From a virus, in IMG/VR virus record IMGVR_UViG_3300045116_000082, positions 1 to 52,417 of that record: a stretch of DNA of 52,417 bases. One strand, written 5' to 3'. The notes beneath the pieces were generated by a model. It was not told the origin of the DNA. It saw nothing but the letters and a program-made list of their open reading frames with translations, and searched no databases. Both the position numbers and the translations under genes were made by a program. This document shows, in pieces, positions 1 to 7,781 of the stretch. How positions within the stretch are numbered: position 1 is the stretch's first letter; every line of letters starts with the position of its first letter.

Positions 1-173
1 GACTAGGTAGCCGCCCGGACGCGCTAGGAAGCCGTAGGAACGGTCCGGACAGGCCCGGCTAGGGGTATAGCGCCCCCCCCCGGCCGGACCGCCCTACGGG
101 GCCGCTAGGCCGTCCGCCGGGCCTAGTTTACCCCCGGCCCGCCGGAACCGGAGTTTTAGCCCCGGCCCCCGCC
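1..173 (-). repeat. Non-coding GC/TA-step segment after the last gene
   Basis: No gene is seen here. The sequence is almost pure G+C, and most of its few A and T bases occur as TA steps flanked by G or C (CTAG, CTAC, GTAG). About 45 bases near 85-130 match, imperfectly, a segment near 19577-19625, which also lies a short distance behind the last gene of its gene block. A run of nine C lies near 72-80. A role as transcript 3' end or terminator is inference; there is no T-tract. Confidence 0.5.
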
Positions 174-1139
174 CTACGCCGCCCGGCCCGCCCCGGCCGG
201 ACTCGGCCCGAGGCGGATGCCCCGGCGCCCGGTCACGATCAGCCCGTCGAGGTGCGTGGTCGCCTCGGCCATCGCGGTCCGGAAGGAAGCGCGCAGCGCC
301 TCATCGTCGTTGAGCATCCGGCCGTCCACGCCCGCCGTCAACCGCCGCACCTCGGCCACGGCCGCCGCGAGGTCGGCGTGGTCGGTGACGTTGCGCAGCT
401 GGAACCCGTCGAGGAACTCACGCAGGTTGTCGAGTAGTGCCTGCCCGTGGACCACCTTCACCTTGCCGTCCGCCGTCGGCGCGAGGCGCTTAGCGAACTC
501 ACCGGTGAACCAGCGCAGCTCTTCGCACAGCGCCACCCGCACCTCCGCGTATGCCTCGCTCAACTTCGCATCCCACTTCTGGACGCTCGCCTCGTAGACA
601 GCGCGGTCCGCCGTCTCCAACCGCTCGGGCGCCGCGAACGACACGTACTCCCAGTCGATGCTCCACTCCTGCGCGACCTGATCCGCCGTCAGGTAGCGCC
701 GCCGGTCGAACAGCGCCGGGCCGAGGCGCCACTCCTGCTCGTTCATGAGGCGCCCGTAGTCCGCCGCGACCAGCTGCGCTTCCACGGCCAGTTCTTCGAC
801 GGCCGCCCGCAACATCTGGTCGACGCGCGTGATGTTCTCGACGGGAACCAGGTACGTCCGCTCGCCGAAGACGCGGTGCGCCGAGATGCTCCACCGCCGC
901 AGCTGCGCCTTCGCCGCGCTGATCACGCGGTTCGGCCCGCGCAGCGCCTTCTGGTCCACGAGCTTCACGGCCGCACGCACGGCCGTCGGGTCCAGCGCCG
1001 TCGTCCCGTGCGCCGCTTCCACCACCTTCTCGTTCTTGACCTTGCGGTCGTTCCCGAGCCACGAACACCGGAGCGTCAGGCAGACGCACCGCTGTAGGAT
1101 CGTCGTCGCTTCCGTCGGCCTCGTCATCTCCACGGTCAT
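174..1139 (-). CDS. DUF3150-like phage protein
   Basis: A 321-residue, mostly alpha-helical soluble protein with no membrane segment or signal peptide. Its mix of charged helices and aromatic residues (around residues 75-170, with YLTADQVAQEWSIDW) resembles the DUF3150 proteins that in phages and plasmids often lie near a MoxR- or Ycf46-type AAA ATPase. Such an ATPase is 2 kb upstream in the same transcript. It is the last gene of the block. The ATG at 1139 is the likely start; the Shine-Dalgarno (GAAGGTGG) is modest and far away. The family name is from memory and unsure, and the function is unknown. Confidence 0.75.
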   Translation of the reverse strand: MTVEMTRPTEATTILQRCVCLTLRCSWLGNDRKVKNEKVVEAAHGTTALDPTAVRAAVKLVDQKALRGPNRVISAAKAQLRRWSISAHRVFGERTYLVPVENITRVDQMLRAAVEELAVEAQLVAADYGRLMNEQEWRLGPALFDRRRYLTADQVAQEWSIDWEYVSFAAPERLETADRAVYEASVQKWDAKLSEAYAEVRVALCEELRWFTGEFAKRLAPTADGKVKVVHGQALLDNLREFLDGFQLRNVTDHADLAAAVAEVRRLTAGVDGRMLNDDEALRASFRTAMAEATTHLDGLIVTGRRGIRLGPSPAGAGRAA

Positions 1140-1141
1140 CG

Positions 1142-1420
1142 CTACACCACCTTCCCGGCGCGCAACTGCGCCTCAAGCCATTCGTGTTCCGCCGCCAGCG
1201 CCGCCGCCCGCGTCGCGAACGGCATGCCCGCATCCGTCAGGACCGGCCCGCCGACCGGTCCCATGTCCGCCGTCCATCCACCGCCCGCTGCCGGTTCCAC
1301 GTGGCTAGCGCGCCGTGTCTCAGCGGCTTCGCCGCCGAACAGCTGCGCCAGCCTATCGTCGTAGATGAACTGAACCTGTCCATCCGGACCGATGAACAGG
1401 CTCAGCTCGTCACCTTCCAC
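1142..1420 (-). CDS. Conserved small phage protein
   Basis: A 92-residue protein starting at GTG behind GGAGGCAAC. The C-terminal half has the pattern GGWTADMGPVGGPVL, then FATRAAALAAEHEWL, a signature I have seen in small proteins of phages and plasmids whose function is not known. It overlaps the gene upstream by about 11 bases and ends two bases before the next start, so the genes are translationally linked. Soluble and acidic at the N-terminus. Confidence 0.75.
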   Translation of the reverse strand: MEGDELSLFIGPDGQVQFIYDDRLAQLFGGEAAETRRASHVEPAAGGGWTADMGPVGGPVLTDAGMPFATRAAALAAEHEWLEAQLRAGKVV

Positions 1421-1658
1421 GTTGCCTCCTTGTCCTTCCGTCGGCGTTCAGCTCGGCCATGCGCGCGGCGACGGCCTCAAGCTGATCTTGAGTCCAGATG
1501 GGCGGCGCGCTGCCGCCCAGCATGAAGACGTATTGCAGATAGTACGTACTCCACACGAGCGTCCCGACCACCGCCCCGGTGACGTGATTCACGGCGCGCA
1601 CGCACGGTTGTCCGTGCGTCGCGAGGCCCGTCTGCTCGAACCGGATCGGCGCGTTCAC
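1410..1658 (-). CDS. Hypothetical protein, 82 aa
   Basis: Starts at GTG in a GTGA overlap with the stop of the gene before it, so it is coupled to that gene. The middle (GAVVGTLVWSTYYLQYVFMLGG, about residues 28-49) is hydrophobic and could be a membrane segment or a buried beta strand pair; the C-terminal third is a charged helix. I do not recognise the family. Confidence 0.65.
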   Translation of the reverse strand: MNAPIRFEQTGLATHGQPCVRAVNHVTGAVVGTLVWSTYYLQYVFMLGGSAPPIWTQDQLEAVAARMAELNADGRTRRQRGR

Positions 1659-1852
1659 GGCGCGCCCTTCTTCGCCGCCAGCGCCACGCGCCGCGCCTCA
1701 CGCCACCCGCGCAGCCACGCGGCATGCTTCCGCGCGCTCACGACGCCCTTCCACTGCGGATAGGGCACCGCCGTCGCGGGGCGCCCCTTCCCGTAAGCGG
1801 CAGCCCCTTCCACCTCGCACGTCGCGAGCGGCTTCAACCGCATGAACCCCAT
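1655..1852 (-). CDS. Ribosome modulation factor-like small protein
   Basis: A 65-residue basic protein. The ATG overlaps the stop of the DUF2997 gene (TGATG). The C-terminal part has A-Y-x-x-G, a proline/tyrosine segment (AVPYPQWKG) and WLRGWREARR, the pattern of the RMF family, whose members bind 70S ribosomes, and of many short phage proteins annotated the same way. The match is in the last 45 residues; the usual cysteine before the PY pair is not present. Ribosome binding is therefore only a suggestion. Confidence 0.6.
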   Translation of the reverse strand: MGFMRLKPLATCEVEGAAAYGKGRPATAVPYPQWKGVVSARKHAAWLRGWREARRVALAAKKGAP

Positions 1853-2043
1853 CACTTCCTCCCCACGGCGCGCGGCACGGCCACCGCCATCCGGTGCTCG
1901 GGCTTGAGCGCCCGCTTCTTCACCTCACCCATCGACGCCTCCAGCGCCTTCGTCAGCTCCGTGCAGGCCGGGCCGACCACGCCGTTGACCTCGAACTCGA
2001 CTGTCTCGCCGTCCGCGCTCACGCGGATGATCACCTCTTCCAC
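1852..2043 (-). CDS. DUF2997 family protein
   Basis: A 63-residue protein from a GTG start preceded by GGAGGAGGTC. It shows the full DUF2997 pattern: EEVIIRVSADGETVEFEVNG, then GPACTELTKALEASMGEV and KRALKPEH. This family is found in cyanobacteria and phages beside DUF1257 (Ycf35) and Ycf46-type AAA ATPases, and both partners are encoded just upstream here. Its biochemical role is unknown; I infer that the three proteins act together. Confidence 0.8.
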   Translation of the reverse strand: MEEVIIRVSADGETVEFEVNGVVGPACTELTKALEASMGEVKKRALKPEHRMAVAVPRAVGRK

Positions 2044-2044
2044 G

Positions 2045-2323
2045 TTAGACCTCCTCCTGTCCGGGCACCACGGCCGCCCGGACGAACTCTTCCAGCGCCT
2101 CGGGCGGAACGCCGTACTGCGCCGCGAAGTGCCGGACCTGCCCGACGTCACGCAGGTGCTCCAACTCGTGCTGCACCGCCAGCGGCTCGAACGACGCCCG
2201 CTTCACGACGAGCGTCACCACCAGATCGTCGCCTTCCGTCTCCGCATCCACTATGCACCGCACCTTCGGGTGAGCGGAGAGCACGATGCCGACTTCCTCC
2301 AACGACACGAACCCGTCAGCCAC
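2045..2323 (-). CDS. Hypothetical protein in Ycf46/DUF1257 module
   Basis: A 92-residue acidic protein starting at GTG, with GGGAGG seven bases upstream, and overlapping the end of the small membrane protein gene. It has the look of a small alpha/beta domain (VRCIVDAETEGDDLVVTLVVKRASF) followed by helices with HELEHLRDVGQVRHF. It lies between the DUF1257 and DUF2997 genes, so it may be a fourth member of that complex. Family not recognised. Confidence 0.7.
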   Translation of the reverse strand: MADGFVSLEEVGIVLSAHPKVRCIVDAETEGDDLVVTLVVKRASFEPLAVQHELEHLRDVGQVRHFAAQYGVPPEALEEFVRAAVVPGQEEV

Positions 2324-2489
2324 GCCATGCCTCCCGTCCGGCGTTCATCGCGAACGCCATCAGCAGTATCGCCGCGCCGACCGCCGCCGGGCGGCCGACC
2401 CCGTTCACTTCCCACGCGACGCGGAGCAGAGCGACGCCGACGACCAGCGCCGCCGCTCCCGCCGCCGCCATCACGAGCCGGACCGTCAC
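2316..2489 (-). CDS. Small two-helix membrane protein
   Basis: A 57-residue protein whose GTG start overlaps the stop of the DUF1257 gene (GTGA). Two hydrophobic stretches, about residues 5-24 and 35-50, are separated by a short polar turn (EVNGVGRP), which suggests a helical hairpin in the inner membrane with a short charged tail. It shares its reading direction and tight coupling with the AAA module. Function unknown. Confidence 0.6.
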   Translation of the reverse strand: MTVRLVMAAAGAAALVVGVALLRVAWEVNGVGRPAAVGAAILLMAFAMNAGREAWRG

Positions 2490-2890
2490 CGCCGCCGCAG
2501 GCGCAATTCGAGGCGGCCGTCCGGCAGCGCCACGCGCCCGGCCGGGACGAAGCCCTCGCGGGCTAGCTGCGCCCGCGCCTTCCGCATCGCGTGCGCCGCC
2601 GCATACTCCTGCCGCAGCTTCCCCATCGCCGGGCCGACGGCCTTGATCAGCCGGTCCTGCCCCCACGTGTCCCAGTGCGCCTCGTACCCGTCGGCGGCCT
2701 TCACCAGCCCGATCTCGTACTCGCCGCGCTTCGGGTTCGGCAGTGCGAGGGCGTGCTCGCACCGGCCGTGGCCGATGTAGTTGCGGAACGTCGTCTGGCC
2801 CTCCTTCAGTTCCAGCCCGCATGCCTCGGCCGCCGCCTTCACGTCGGCCAGTTCCCGCATCTTCAGCTTCACCGTCGTGACGTGACTCAT
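2486..2890 (-). CDS. DUF1257 (Ycf35-like) protein
   Basis: A 134-residue protein beginning MSHVTTVKLKMRELADVKAA, the typical DUF1257/Ycf35 opening, followed by the family pattern RGEYEIGLVK, YEAHWDTWGQ and a C-terminal LPDGRLELRLR. The start at 2890 has GGAGACGCG in front and overlaps the previous stop as ATGA. Ycf35 proteins are conserved in cyanobacteria and plastids and recur in phages next to Ycf46 ATPases and DUF2997. Their activity is not established. Confidence 0.85.
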   Translation of the reverse strand: MSHVTTVKLKMRELADVKAAAEACGLELKEGQTTFRNYIGHGRCEHALALPNPKRGEYEIGLVKAADGYEAHWDTWGQDRLIKAVGPAMGKLRQEYAAAHAMRKARAQLAREGFVPAGRVALPDGRLELRLRRR

Positions 2891-3174
2891 CGCGTCTCCT
2901 TCCATGCTTCATGATGTGTCTCGGCGCGGCCGTCCGCTAGTGCTTCGCGCATCTGGCGCAGTTCAGTCAGCACGCTACGCACGCGCTTCACCCGGTCGCG
3001 GTACTCCGCCAACGCCCGCTCCCACGCTTCGCTCGACTGCACGTAGTCGCGCGGATGCGGCGCCGCTTCCTGCAACGTCGTCAGCGCAATCGTCAGTCCG
3101 TTGACTGCTTGGTCAAGCTGCATCTCCAGCGTGATCCGCGCCGTCCCGCCCATGTGTACCCTCGGAACGATCAT
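2887..3174 (-). CDS. Hypothetical coiled-coil protein
   Basis: A 95-residue protein starting at an ATG with GGAGGGGCGG close in front. From about residue 15 onwards it is a long amphipathic helix (WERALAEYRDRVKRVRSVLTELRQMREAL), probably a coiled coil. It sits between the AAA ATPase and its DUF1257 partner with an ATGA overlap, so it may be an adaptor of that ATPase; this is inferred from position only. Confidence 0.7.
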   Translation of the reverse strand: MIVPRVHMGGTARITLEMQLDQAVNGLTIALTTLQEAAPHPRDYVQSSEAWERALAEYRDRVKRVRSVLTELRQMREALADGRAETHHEAWKETR

Positions 3175-3186
3175 CCGCCCCTCCTT

Positions 3187-4749
3187 CTATGACTCCGGCA
3201 TGTCTGCGAGGCCGTGGCGCGGATCCTTCGGCATCAGCACCTTCGGCCCCGGCCCGAGCGACACTGCCCGGACGTGCTGCTTCATCGGCGCCGCTTCGTA
3301 GCGGTACGGCCCCGGCACCGAGGCCGACAGGAACCGGCCGTGCGCCGCCGTGCGCATCGCGTCGATCTCCGTCGCGCGGCTCCGCGCGACCGGCATGATG
3401 TACTGCGCCGCCTCCTTCAGCGTCACGCCGCAGTCCCATGCCGACTCGGCGCACTCCTTGATCTCGGCGCCGGTCCATCCGTCATCGTCCGGCCGCTCCT
3501 GCCCCACCAGCCCGTAGCGGTCGAGGTAGAGCCGCCAGATCGCCTCGCGCTCCTCCGACGTCGGCAGGTCGAAGAAGAACACCCCCCGCTTGAACCGGCG
3601 CTGGAACTGCGGCCGGATACCCGCGAGGGAGTTACACGTCAGCAGGAAGAAGGCGTTGCCCCGGCCCACGGCCTTGATGACGCGCATGGCGTGGCGGACG
3701 TTCTGCTGCGAATCGCCCACCCACTTCGACTCCATGCCGCTCAGGTCCATCTGGATCGTCGGCACGCCCGCCTCGTTGCCGAACCCCCGGCACAGCGCGC
3801 TCTTACCGGAACCGGGCACGCCCGTAAAGATCATGCCGCGCCAGTTGTTCAGCTCCATCTCCACGAGCAGCTGGCGCTGCTGGTCTTGCTTCACGCCGTT
3901 ACCGTCCGTCTCGACGGCGGCGAACACGTCCGCGCCCTCGTCGATCCAGACGACGACGCCGATCCGCTGCTGCGCCCGCATGTGCTGCCGCAGACGCCGC
4001 TTCGCGCTCTCCAGTCCGCGCAGATCGTCGAGCGTCTCCGTCCCCCGGTAGACGGACAGCCCCGGCGTCTGCTCGATGGCGAGCCGCTTGCGCTCCCAGA
4101 CCGTGCCGAGGTCGATGCCTCTCTCGCCGAGCGACAACGCCACGACCTGTTCGGCCGCGAACCCCGACAGCCCGCTCACGGCTTCCACGGCCTTCTCGAC
4201 CGTCTCGCTCGACGGCTGCGGCATCTGCTCGCCGCTCTCCAGCTTGCTCCCGGCGCACAGTTCCGTCACCATCGCCCGTAGTTCCTCCGGCCCCGGCAAC
4301 GGATCATCGAACACTACGACGTCATGCTCCAGCTCGGGCGGCAACACGATGTCCGGCGCCCCGAGCACGACCATGCGGAAGTTCCGCTTGTAGTCATCAC
4401 GCAAGCTGCTCACGGCCTGCACCGCGCTCGCCGTAGCGCCGGGGTCCACGCTCGTCAGCTGCCGGTGCGCATTGAACGCGAACAGCACGCACCCCTCCGG
4501 CAGCCGCCCGGCCGCCACCATCGCCTCCGTGAACCGCACCGTGTCCTCGGGCGCGCACGCCGCGCGCCGCGCCGCCGCGACACCGGACGGGTTCGCGCCA
4601 ACCACCCCGCCCACGGCGTCCCACCGCAGCACGGGGTAGTCCGGACTCGCCGACAGGATAGCCGCGAACGACGCCTGCTGGTCGGCCGTGCGCAGCACCG
4701 TGATAGGCACGCCGCACTGCCGCGCCTTCTGGAACTGTTCGAGCATCAT
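3187..4749 (-). CDS. Ycf46-type AAA ATPase
   Basis: A 520-residue ATPase. Residues 1-160 form a Ycf46-like N-terminal domain (VLRTADQQASF, YPVLRWDAVGG, LPPELEHDVVVFDDPLPGPEEL). The ATPase part has the Walker B-like segment VVVWIDE at 265-271 before the Walker A GVPGSGKS at 310-317, then WVGDSQQNVRHA, a sensor-1-like TCN at 371-373 and arginine-finger residues QFQRRFKRG. This inverted order is, to my knowledge, usual in the phage and Ycf46 branch, where the ATPase may act as a circular permutant. The start is ATGATG at 4749/4746 with GGAGA upstream. Genes for DUF1257 and DUF2997 follow in the same transcript. Likely role: nucleotide-driven remodelling of an unknown target. Confidence 0.88.
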   Translation of the reverse strand: MMLEQFQKARQCGVPITVLRTADQQASFAAILSASPDYPVLRWDAVGGVVGANPSGVAAARRAACAPEDTVRFTEAMVAAGRLPEGCVLFAFNAHRQLTSVDPGATASAVQAVSSLRDDYKRNFRMVVLGAPDIVLPPELEHDVVVFDDPLPGPEELRAMVTELCAGSKLESGEQMPQPSSETVEKAVEAVSGLSGFAAEQVVALSLGERGIDLGTVWERKRLAIEQTPGLSVYRGTETLDDLRGLESAKRRLRQHMRAQQRIGVVVWIDEGADVFAAVETDGNGVKQDQQRQLLVEMELNNWRGMIFTGVPGSGKSALCRGFGNEAGVPTIQMDLSGMESKWVGDSQQNVRHAMRVIKAVGRGNAFFLLTCNSLAGIRPQFQRRFKRGVFFFDLPTSEEREAIWRLYLDRYGLVGQERPDDDGWTGAEIKECAESAWDCGVTLKEAAQYIMPVARSRATEIDAMRTAAHGRFLSASVPGPYRYEAAPMKQHVRAVSLGPGPKVLMPKDPRHGLADMPES

Positions 4750-5069
4750 CGCCCGCTCTCCTTCCCGGCGCGCAACCGCGCCGCCGCTGCCCGCAACGAG
4801 TCGGCCTGCGCGAACAGCTTCTCCGCCGCGCGCGCATGCTCCCGGTTCTCGAACACGCGCCGCCCGCACGACGCGCAGCCCGACGAGTGTAGATCCAGCT
4901 GCGTCAGCGCCCGGTCGATCAGCGACGCCGCGCACTCCAACAGCGCGTCCGGCGGAAGCCCGCCCGCCAACTCACGCCCGTCATCCGGCTGCTTGAGTAG
5001 CGCCTCGGCGCGACGCGCCAGCTCCTCAGCAGCACTCACGAGTCCGATCCGATCCTTGCCCCGGTTCAT
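4746..5069 (-). CDS. Hypothetical helical protein with CxxC
   Basis: A 107-residue protein from an ATG at 5069 with GGGGAGGCGTG upstream. It is mostly helical (SAAEELARRAEALLKQ; REHARAAEKLFAQADSLRAAAARL) with one CASC knuckle near residue 67 that could bind metal as a dimer. Its last bases overlap the AAA ATPase start, so the two are probably made together. Confidence 0.7.
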   Translation of the reverse strand: MNRGKDRIGLVSAAEELARRAEALLKQPDDGRELAGGLPPDALLECAASLIDRALTQLDLHSSGCASCGRRVFENREHARAAEKLFAQADSLRAAAARLRAGKESGR

Positions 5070-5293
5070 CACGCCTCCCCGCCGCTCTGTGCGGCATACT
5101 GTCGCAGGTACGTCTGGCGCACGGACGCCAGCGATACCGTCCGGGCGCGCAGCCGATCCACGCTCACGCCCGGCGGCCCGTCCTCCCGTAGCACGGCCCG
5201 GCCGTTGACGACGGCCTTGACCGTCCACGGGGCGCCCGCAATCTCGATGCTGACGCCCACGTGTTCCTCTACCCACTGCTCTAGTGCAGTCAC
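5069..5293 (-). CDS. Hypothetical protein, 74 aa
   Basis: GTG start with GGGAGGCGAC in front; the stop overlaps the next ATG. The small sequence (VGVSIEIAGAPWTVKAVVNGRAVLREDG) looks like a compact beta barrel followed by a helix. No family is recognised. It is coupled to the gene after it, upstream of the AAA ATPase. Confidence 0.65.
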   Translation of the reverse strand: MTALEQWVEEHVGVSIEIAGAPWTVKAVVNGRAVLREDGPPGVSVDRLRARTVSLASVRQTYLRQYAAQSGGEA

Positions 5294-5307
5294 GTCGCCT
5301 CCCTTCG

Positions 5308-5751
5308 CTACAACCCGAGGTAGCCGAACGCCTGCGCCAGCATCGCCCGGCGCAGCGGTGTCGGTGCCTTTCGTATCGCCGTCCTCAGCTCGAACAGCGT
5401 CAGGCTCCCGAGGTCGCTGTTCTCCTTCCGCGCCTTCGCTTCGCGGTACAGCGCGTCATAGGCGGTCCGGGCTGCTCCGTCTTCCAGCCGCCATCCGGCC
5501 GCCTGTTCCGCGCCAACCGAACCGATGTAGGCGGCCGAGCCGAACGACGCCGACACGCGCCCCTCGTCCGTCCGCTCCGCCTTGATGCGGTAGCGCCCGC
5601 CGACGACGGACGCGCCGCGACGTCCCCTCTTCGCCGCGAACATCAGCTCGCGGCCCTCCGCATCGAGGAACGTCTCCGCCAGCGCGTCGCCGTTCAGCCG
5701 CACACCGATGTACGTCCAGATCTCCTCGCCGGGCTTCACTTCGCCAGTCAT
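5308..5751 (-). CDS. Hypothetical protein, 147 aa
   Basis: The ATG overlaps the helicase stop (TGATG), so it is translated with the helicase. The protein has a beta-rich first half (EEIWTYIGVRLNGDALAE; GGRYRIKAE) and a helical second half ending in PLRRAMLAQAFGYLGL. No motif for catalysis is visible. Coupling suggests a role beside the helicase, but I do not recognise the family. Confidence 0.7.
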   Translation of the reverse strand: MTGEVKPGEEIWTYIGVRLNGDALAETFLDAEGRELMFAAKRGRRGASVVGGRYRIKAERTDEGRVSASFGSAAYIGSVGAEQAAGWRLEDGAARTAYDALYREAKARKENSDLGSLTLFELRTAIRKAPTPLRRAMLAQAFGYLGL

Positions 5752-7781
5752 CACACTACCTCCTTCGTTGCGGCGGCCACCGCCGCGAGATCCGCCGCCA
5801 GCGTCTCGCCGAGCTGGCGCCGGTACTTCCGCGCGATCAGCAGGCCGAGTGCCGCCTGCTTCACCGTGAGCGACGGCCACGCCGCCAGCTCCTTCCCCAC
5901 GCGCGTGTCCAGCTTGTTGAACCCGCATCCGTCCAGCACTCGCGCGCCGTCGCACATCCCGGCGATCACGCGCAGCGCCGTGTGCACCGTCGCCCGGTGC
6001 GCGTCCGTCAGCGCCGCCGCCATCTTCGCCACCCGGCTACGCGGCGCAGCTTCGGTAGCTGCCGCCTCGGGCAACACCGGTAGCGGGTCCGGCTCGCGGT
6101 CCAACGCCCGGTCCAACACGTCCTGCTTCTCGACCAGCACGTGCGCCATCCGCGCGTCGAGTGACCCGTCCAACACCACGTGCTGAACGAGGACGGCTTC
6201 GCGCTGCCCGATGCGGTGCGTCCGGTCCTCTGCCTGCGTGACGTTGCCCGGCACCCAGTCAAGTTCCGCGAACACCACGTGGCTGCTCGCCGTCAGCGTC
6301 AGCCCGACTCCGGCCGCCGTGATCGATCCGATGAACACCCGGCACGCCGGGTCTGTCTGGAACCGGTCGACGATGCCCTGCCGATCCCGCATCGCCGTCT
6401 CGCCGGTCAGCTCGACCGGCTGCGCATCCGCGAGGCCGTCACGGATAGCCGCGATGACGTCGTGGTGGTGCGCGAACACGACCACCTTCTGCCCGGCATC
6501 GAGCAACGTCTGCACGTGCTCGATGACATACGGCACCTTCGCCAGCGCCGTCTCGTGCCGTAGCCGCGACATCTCCGTGAACGCCGCCCGCGTTGCTTCC
6601 GTCAGCCGCTGCACGGCGGCCTCATACGCCTCGTCGTCGTCCCATGCCTTCGCCAGCTCGACCTGCGCCCGCAGTTCCTCTAGCTCCGCCTCGCGCGCAT
6701 GCCACGCTCGCGCCTCAGCGTCGACGACGCGCTGCGCCCCGTTCGCCGGGATCACCAGCACCTGCCGCCGCTTGGCCGGGAGTTCCGTTAGCACGTCCTC
6801 CTTCAACCGGCGGATCATGACCGTACTCCGCAGCTTCTCCTGCAACTCATCGAGGTGCGTCGCGCCGCTCACGTCCCACCCGTAGCGGTTCTGATGCGCG
6901 CCGCAGTAGCGCATCGCATACGGCCAGAACCTCGGCCACGCTACCGGGTCCAGCCAGTGCAACACCGGCCACGCTTCGGCCGGGCGGTTCACGATGGGCG
7001 TGCCGGTCAACGCCAGCTTGCGGCGCGCCCGGATCCCCTCATCGCCGTCCTGCTTCCCACGGCGTTCCTCGCGCCCGACGACGGCCGCCGTCCGCTGCGC
7101 CTTCGGGTTCTTGCAGTAGTGGGCCTCGTCGATGACGACGAGATCCCACGTCTCCGCCCGGAGCCGGTCGCGTAGCTTCTCGGCGATGTCGTAGTTCACG
7201 ATAACGATGTCCGTCTCCGGCCACGCCGCTGTCGACACGAGGCCGATGGTCAGCGGGTCCGTCGACGTCTCACGCGGTGACTTCGGCGCGAGGTGCCCGA
7301 GACGCGCGGCCGGGACCACTAACCACTTCCGCAGTTCACACGCCCAGTTCGCCCGGAGCGTCGCCGGGCAAATCACGAGGACGCGGAAGATGGACGGATC
7401 GGCGTTAATAACGCCTACCGCCTGAATCGTCTTACCCAAGCCCGGCGCATCGCCGTTCAATGCGGCCGGGCGCCCGGCCATGTACGCGATGCCCGCCAGC
7501 TGGAACGGCATGTACGTCTCGCCGTCCGGCTTCGGCACGTCGACCGCCGCCGCCGTTGCCCGGCTCGCCGCGATGACGTCGGCCCGCGCCTGCGCCGCCG
7601 CCTCCAGCACGGGCCGGAGGTCTGCATCCGCGTACTGCGCCAGCTTCCCGGCCACGGCCGGGTCGCTCGTCCACCAGCGGCGCAGTTCCCGGTCCCACCG
7701 GAACCCGGCCGCCTTCGGCAGTTCCCGCTCGTCGTACGTCGACACCGCGACGTACCGTGTCCCGTCTCTCATCACGCGCAT
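5751..7781 (-). CDS. SNF2-family helicase with HARP-like N-terminus
   Basis: A 676-residue superfamily 2 ATPase. Residues 10-50 (STYDERELPKAAGFRWD, then RRWWTSD) resemble the HARP domain of SMARCAL1-type annealing helicases. Motif I is GDAPGLGKT at 110-118; later come DEAH (VVIDEAHYCKNPKAQRT), motif III (LALTGTPIVNRP), and motifs V and VI (GSITAAGVGLTLTASSHVVF, QAEDRTHRIGQ). It should translocate on or anneal DNA, probably at replication forks or in repair. The start at 7781 is chosen because GCAGGGAGG stands just before it; the upstream in-frame extension lacks this and covers a structured leader. Confidence 0.92.
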   Translation of the reverse strand: MRVMRDGTRYVAVSTYDERELPKAAGFRWDRELRRWWTSDPAVAGKLAQYADADLRPVLEAAAQARADVIAASRATAAAVDVPKPDGETYMPFQLAGIAYMAGRPAALNGDAPGLGKTIQAVGVINADPSIFRVLVICPATLRANWACELRKWLVVPAARLGHLAPKSPRETSTDPLTIGLVSTAAWPETDIVIVNYDIAEKLRDRLRAETWDLVVIDEAHYCKNPKAQRTAAVVGREERRGKQDGDEGIRARRKLALTGTPIVNRPAEAWPVLHWLDPVAWPRFWPYAMRYCGAHQNRYGWDVSGATHLDELQEKLRSTVMIRRLKEDVLTELPAKRRQVLVIPANGAQRVVDAEARAWHAREAELEELRAQVELAKAWDDDEAYEAAVQRLTEATRAAFTEMSRLRHETALAKVPYVIEHVQTLLDAGQKVVVFAHHHDVIAAIRDGLADAQPVELTGETAMRDRQGIVDRFQTDPACRVFIGSITAAGVGLTLTASSHVVFAELDWVPGNVTQAEDRTHRIGQREAVLVQHVVLDGSLDARMAHVLVEKQDVLDRALDREPDPLPVLPEAAATEAAPRSRVAKMAAALTDAHRATVHTALRVIAGMCDGARVLDGCGFNKLDTRVGKELAAWPSLTVKQAALGLLIARKYRRQLGETLAADLAAVAAATKEVV

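Noticed and set aside
447-1097. Long open frames on the plus strand, here and at many other places (for example 3214-4281, 12606-13478, 16682-18118, 37000-38268, 49646-51142)
   Set aside because: They mirror minus-strand genes in GC-rich DNA, are very rich in arginine, proline and alanine, have no Shine-Dalgarno and no recognisable domain.
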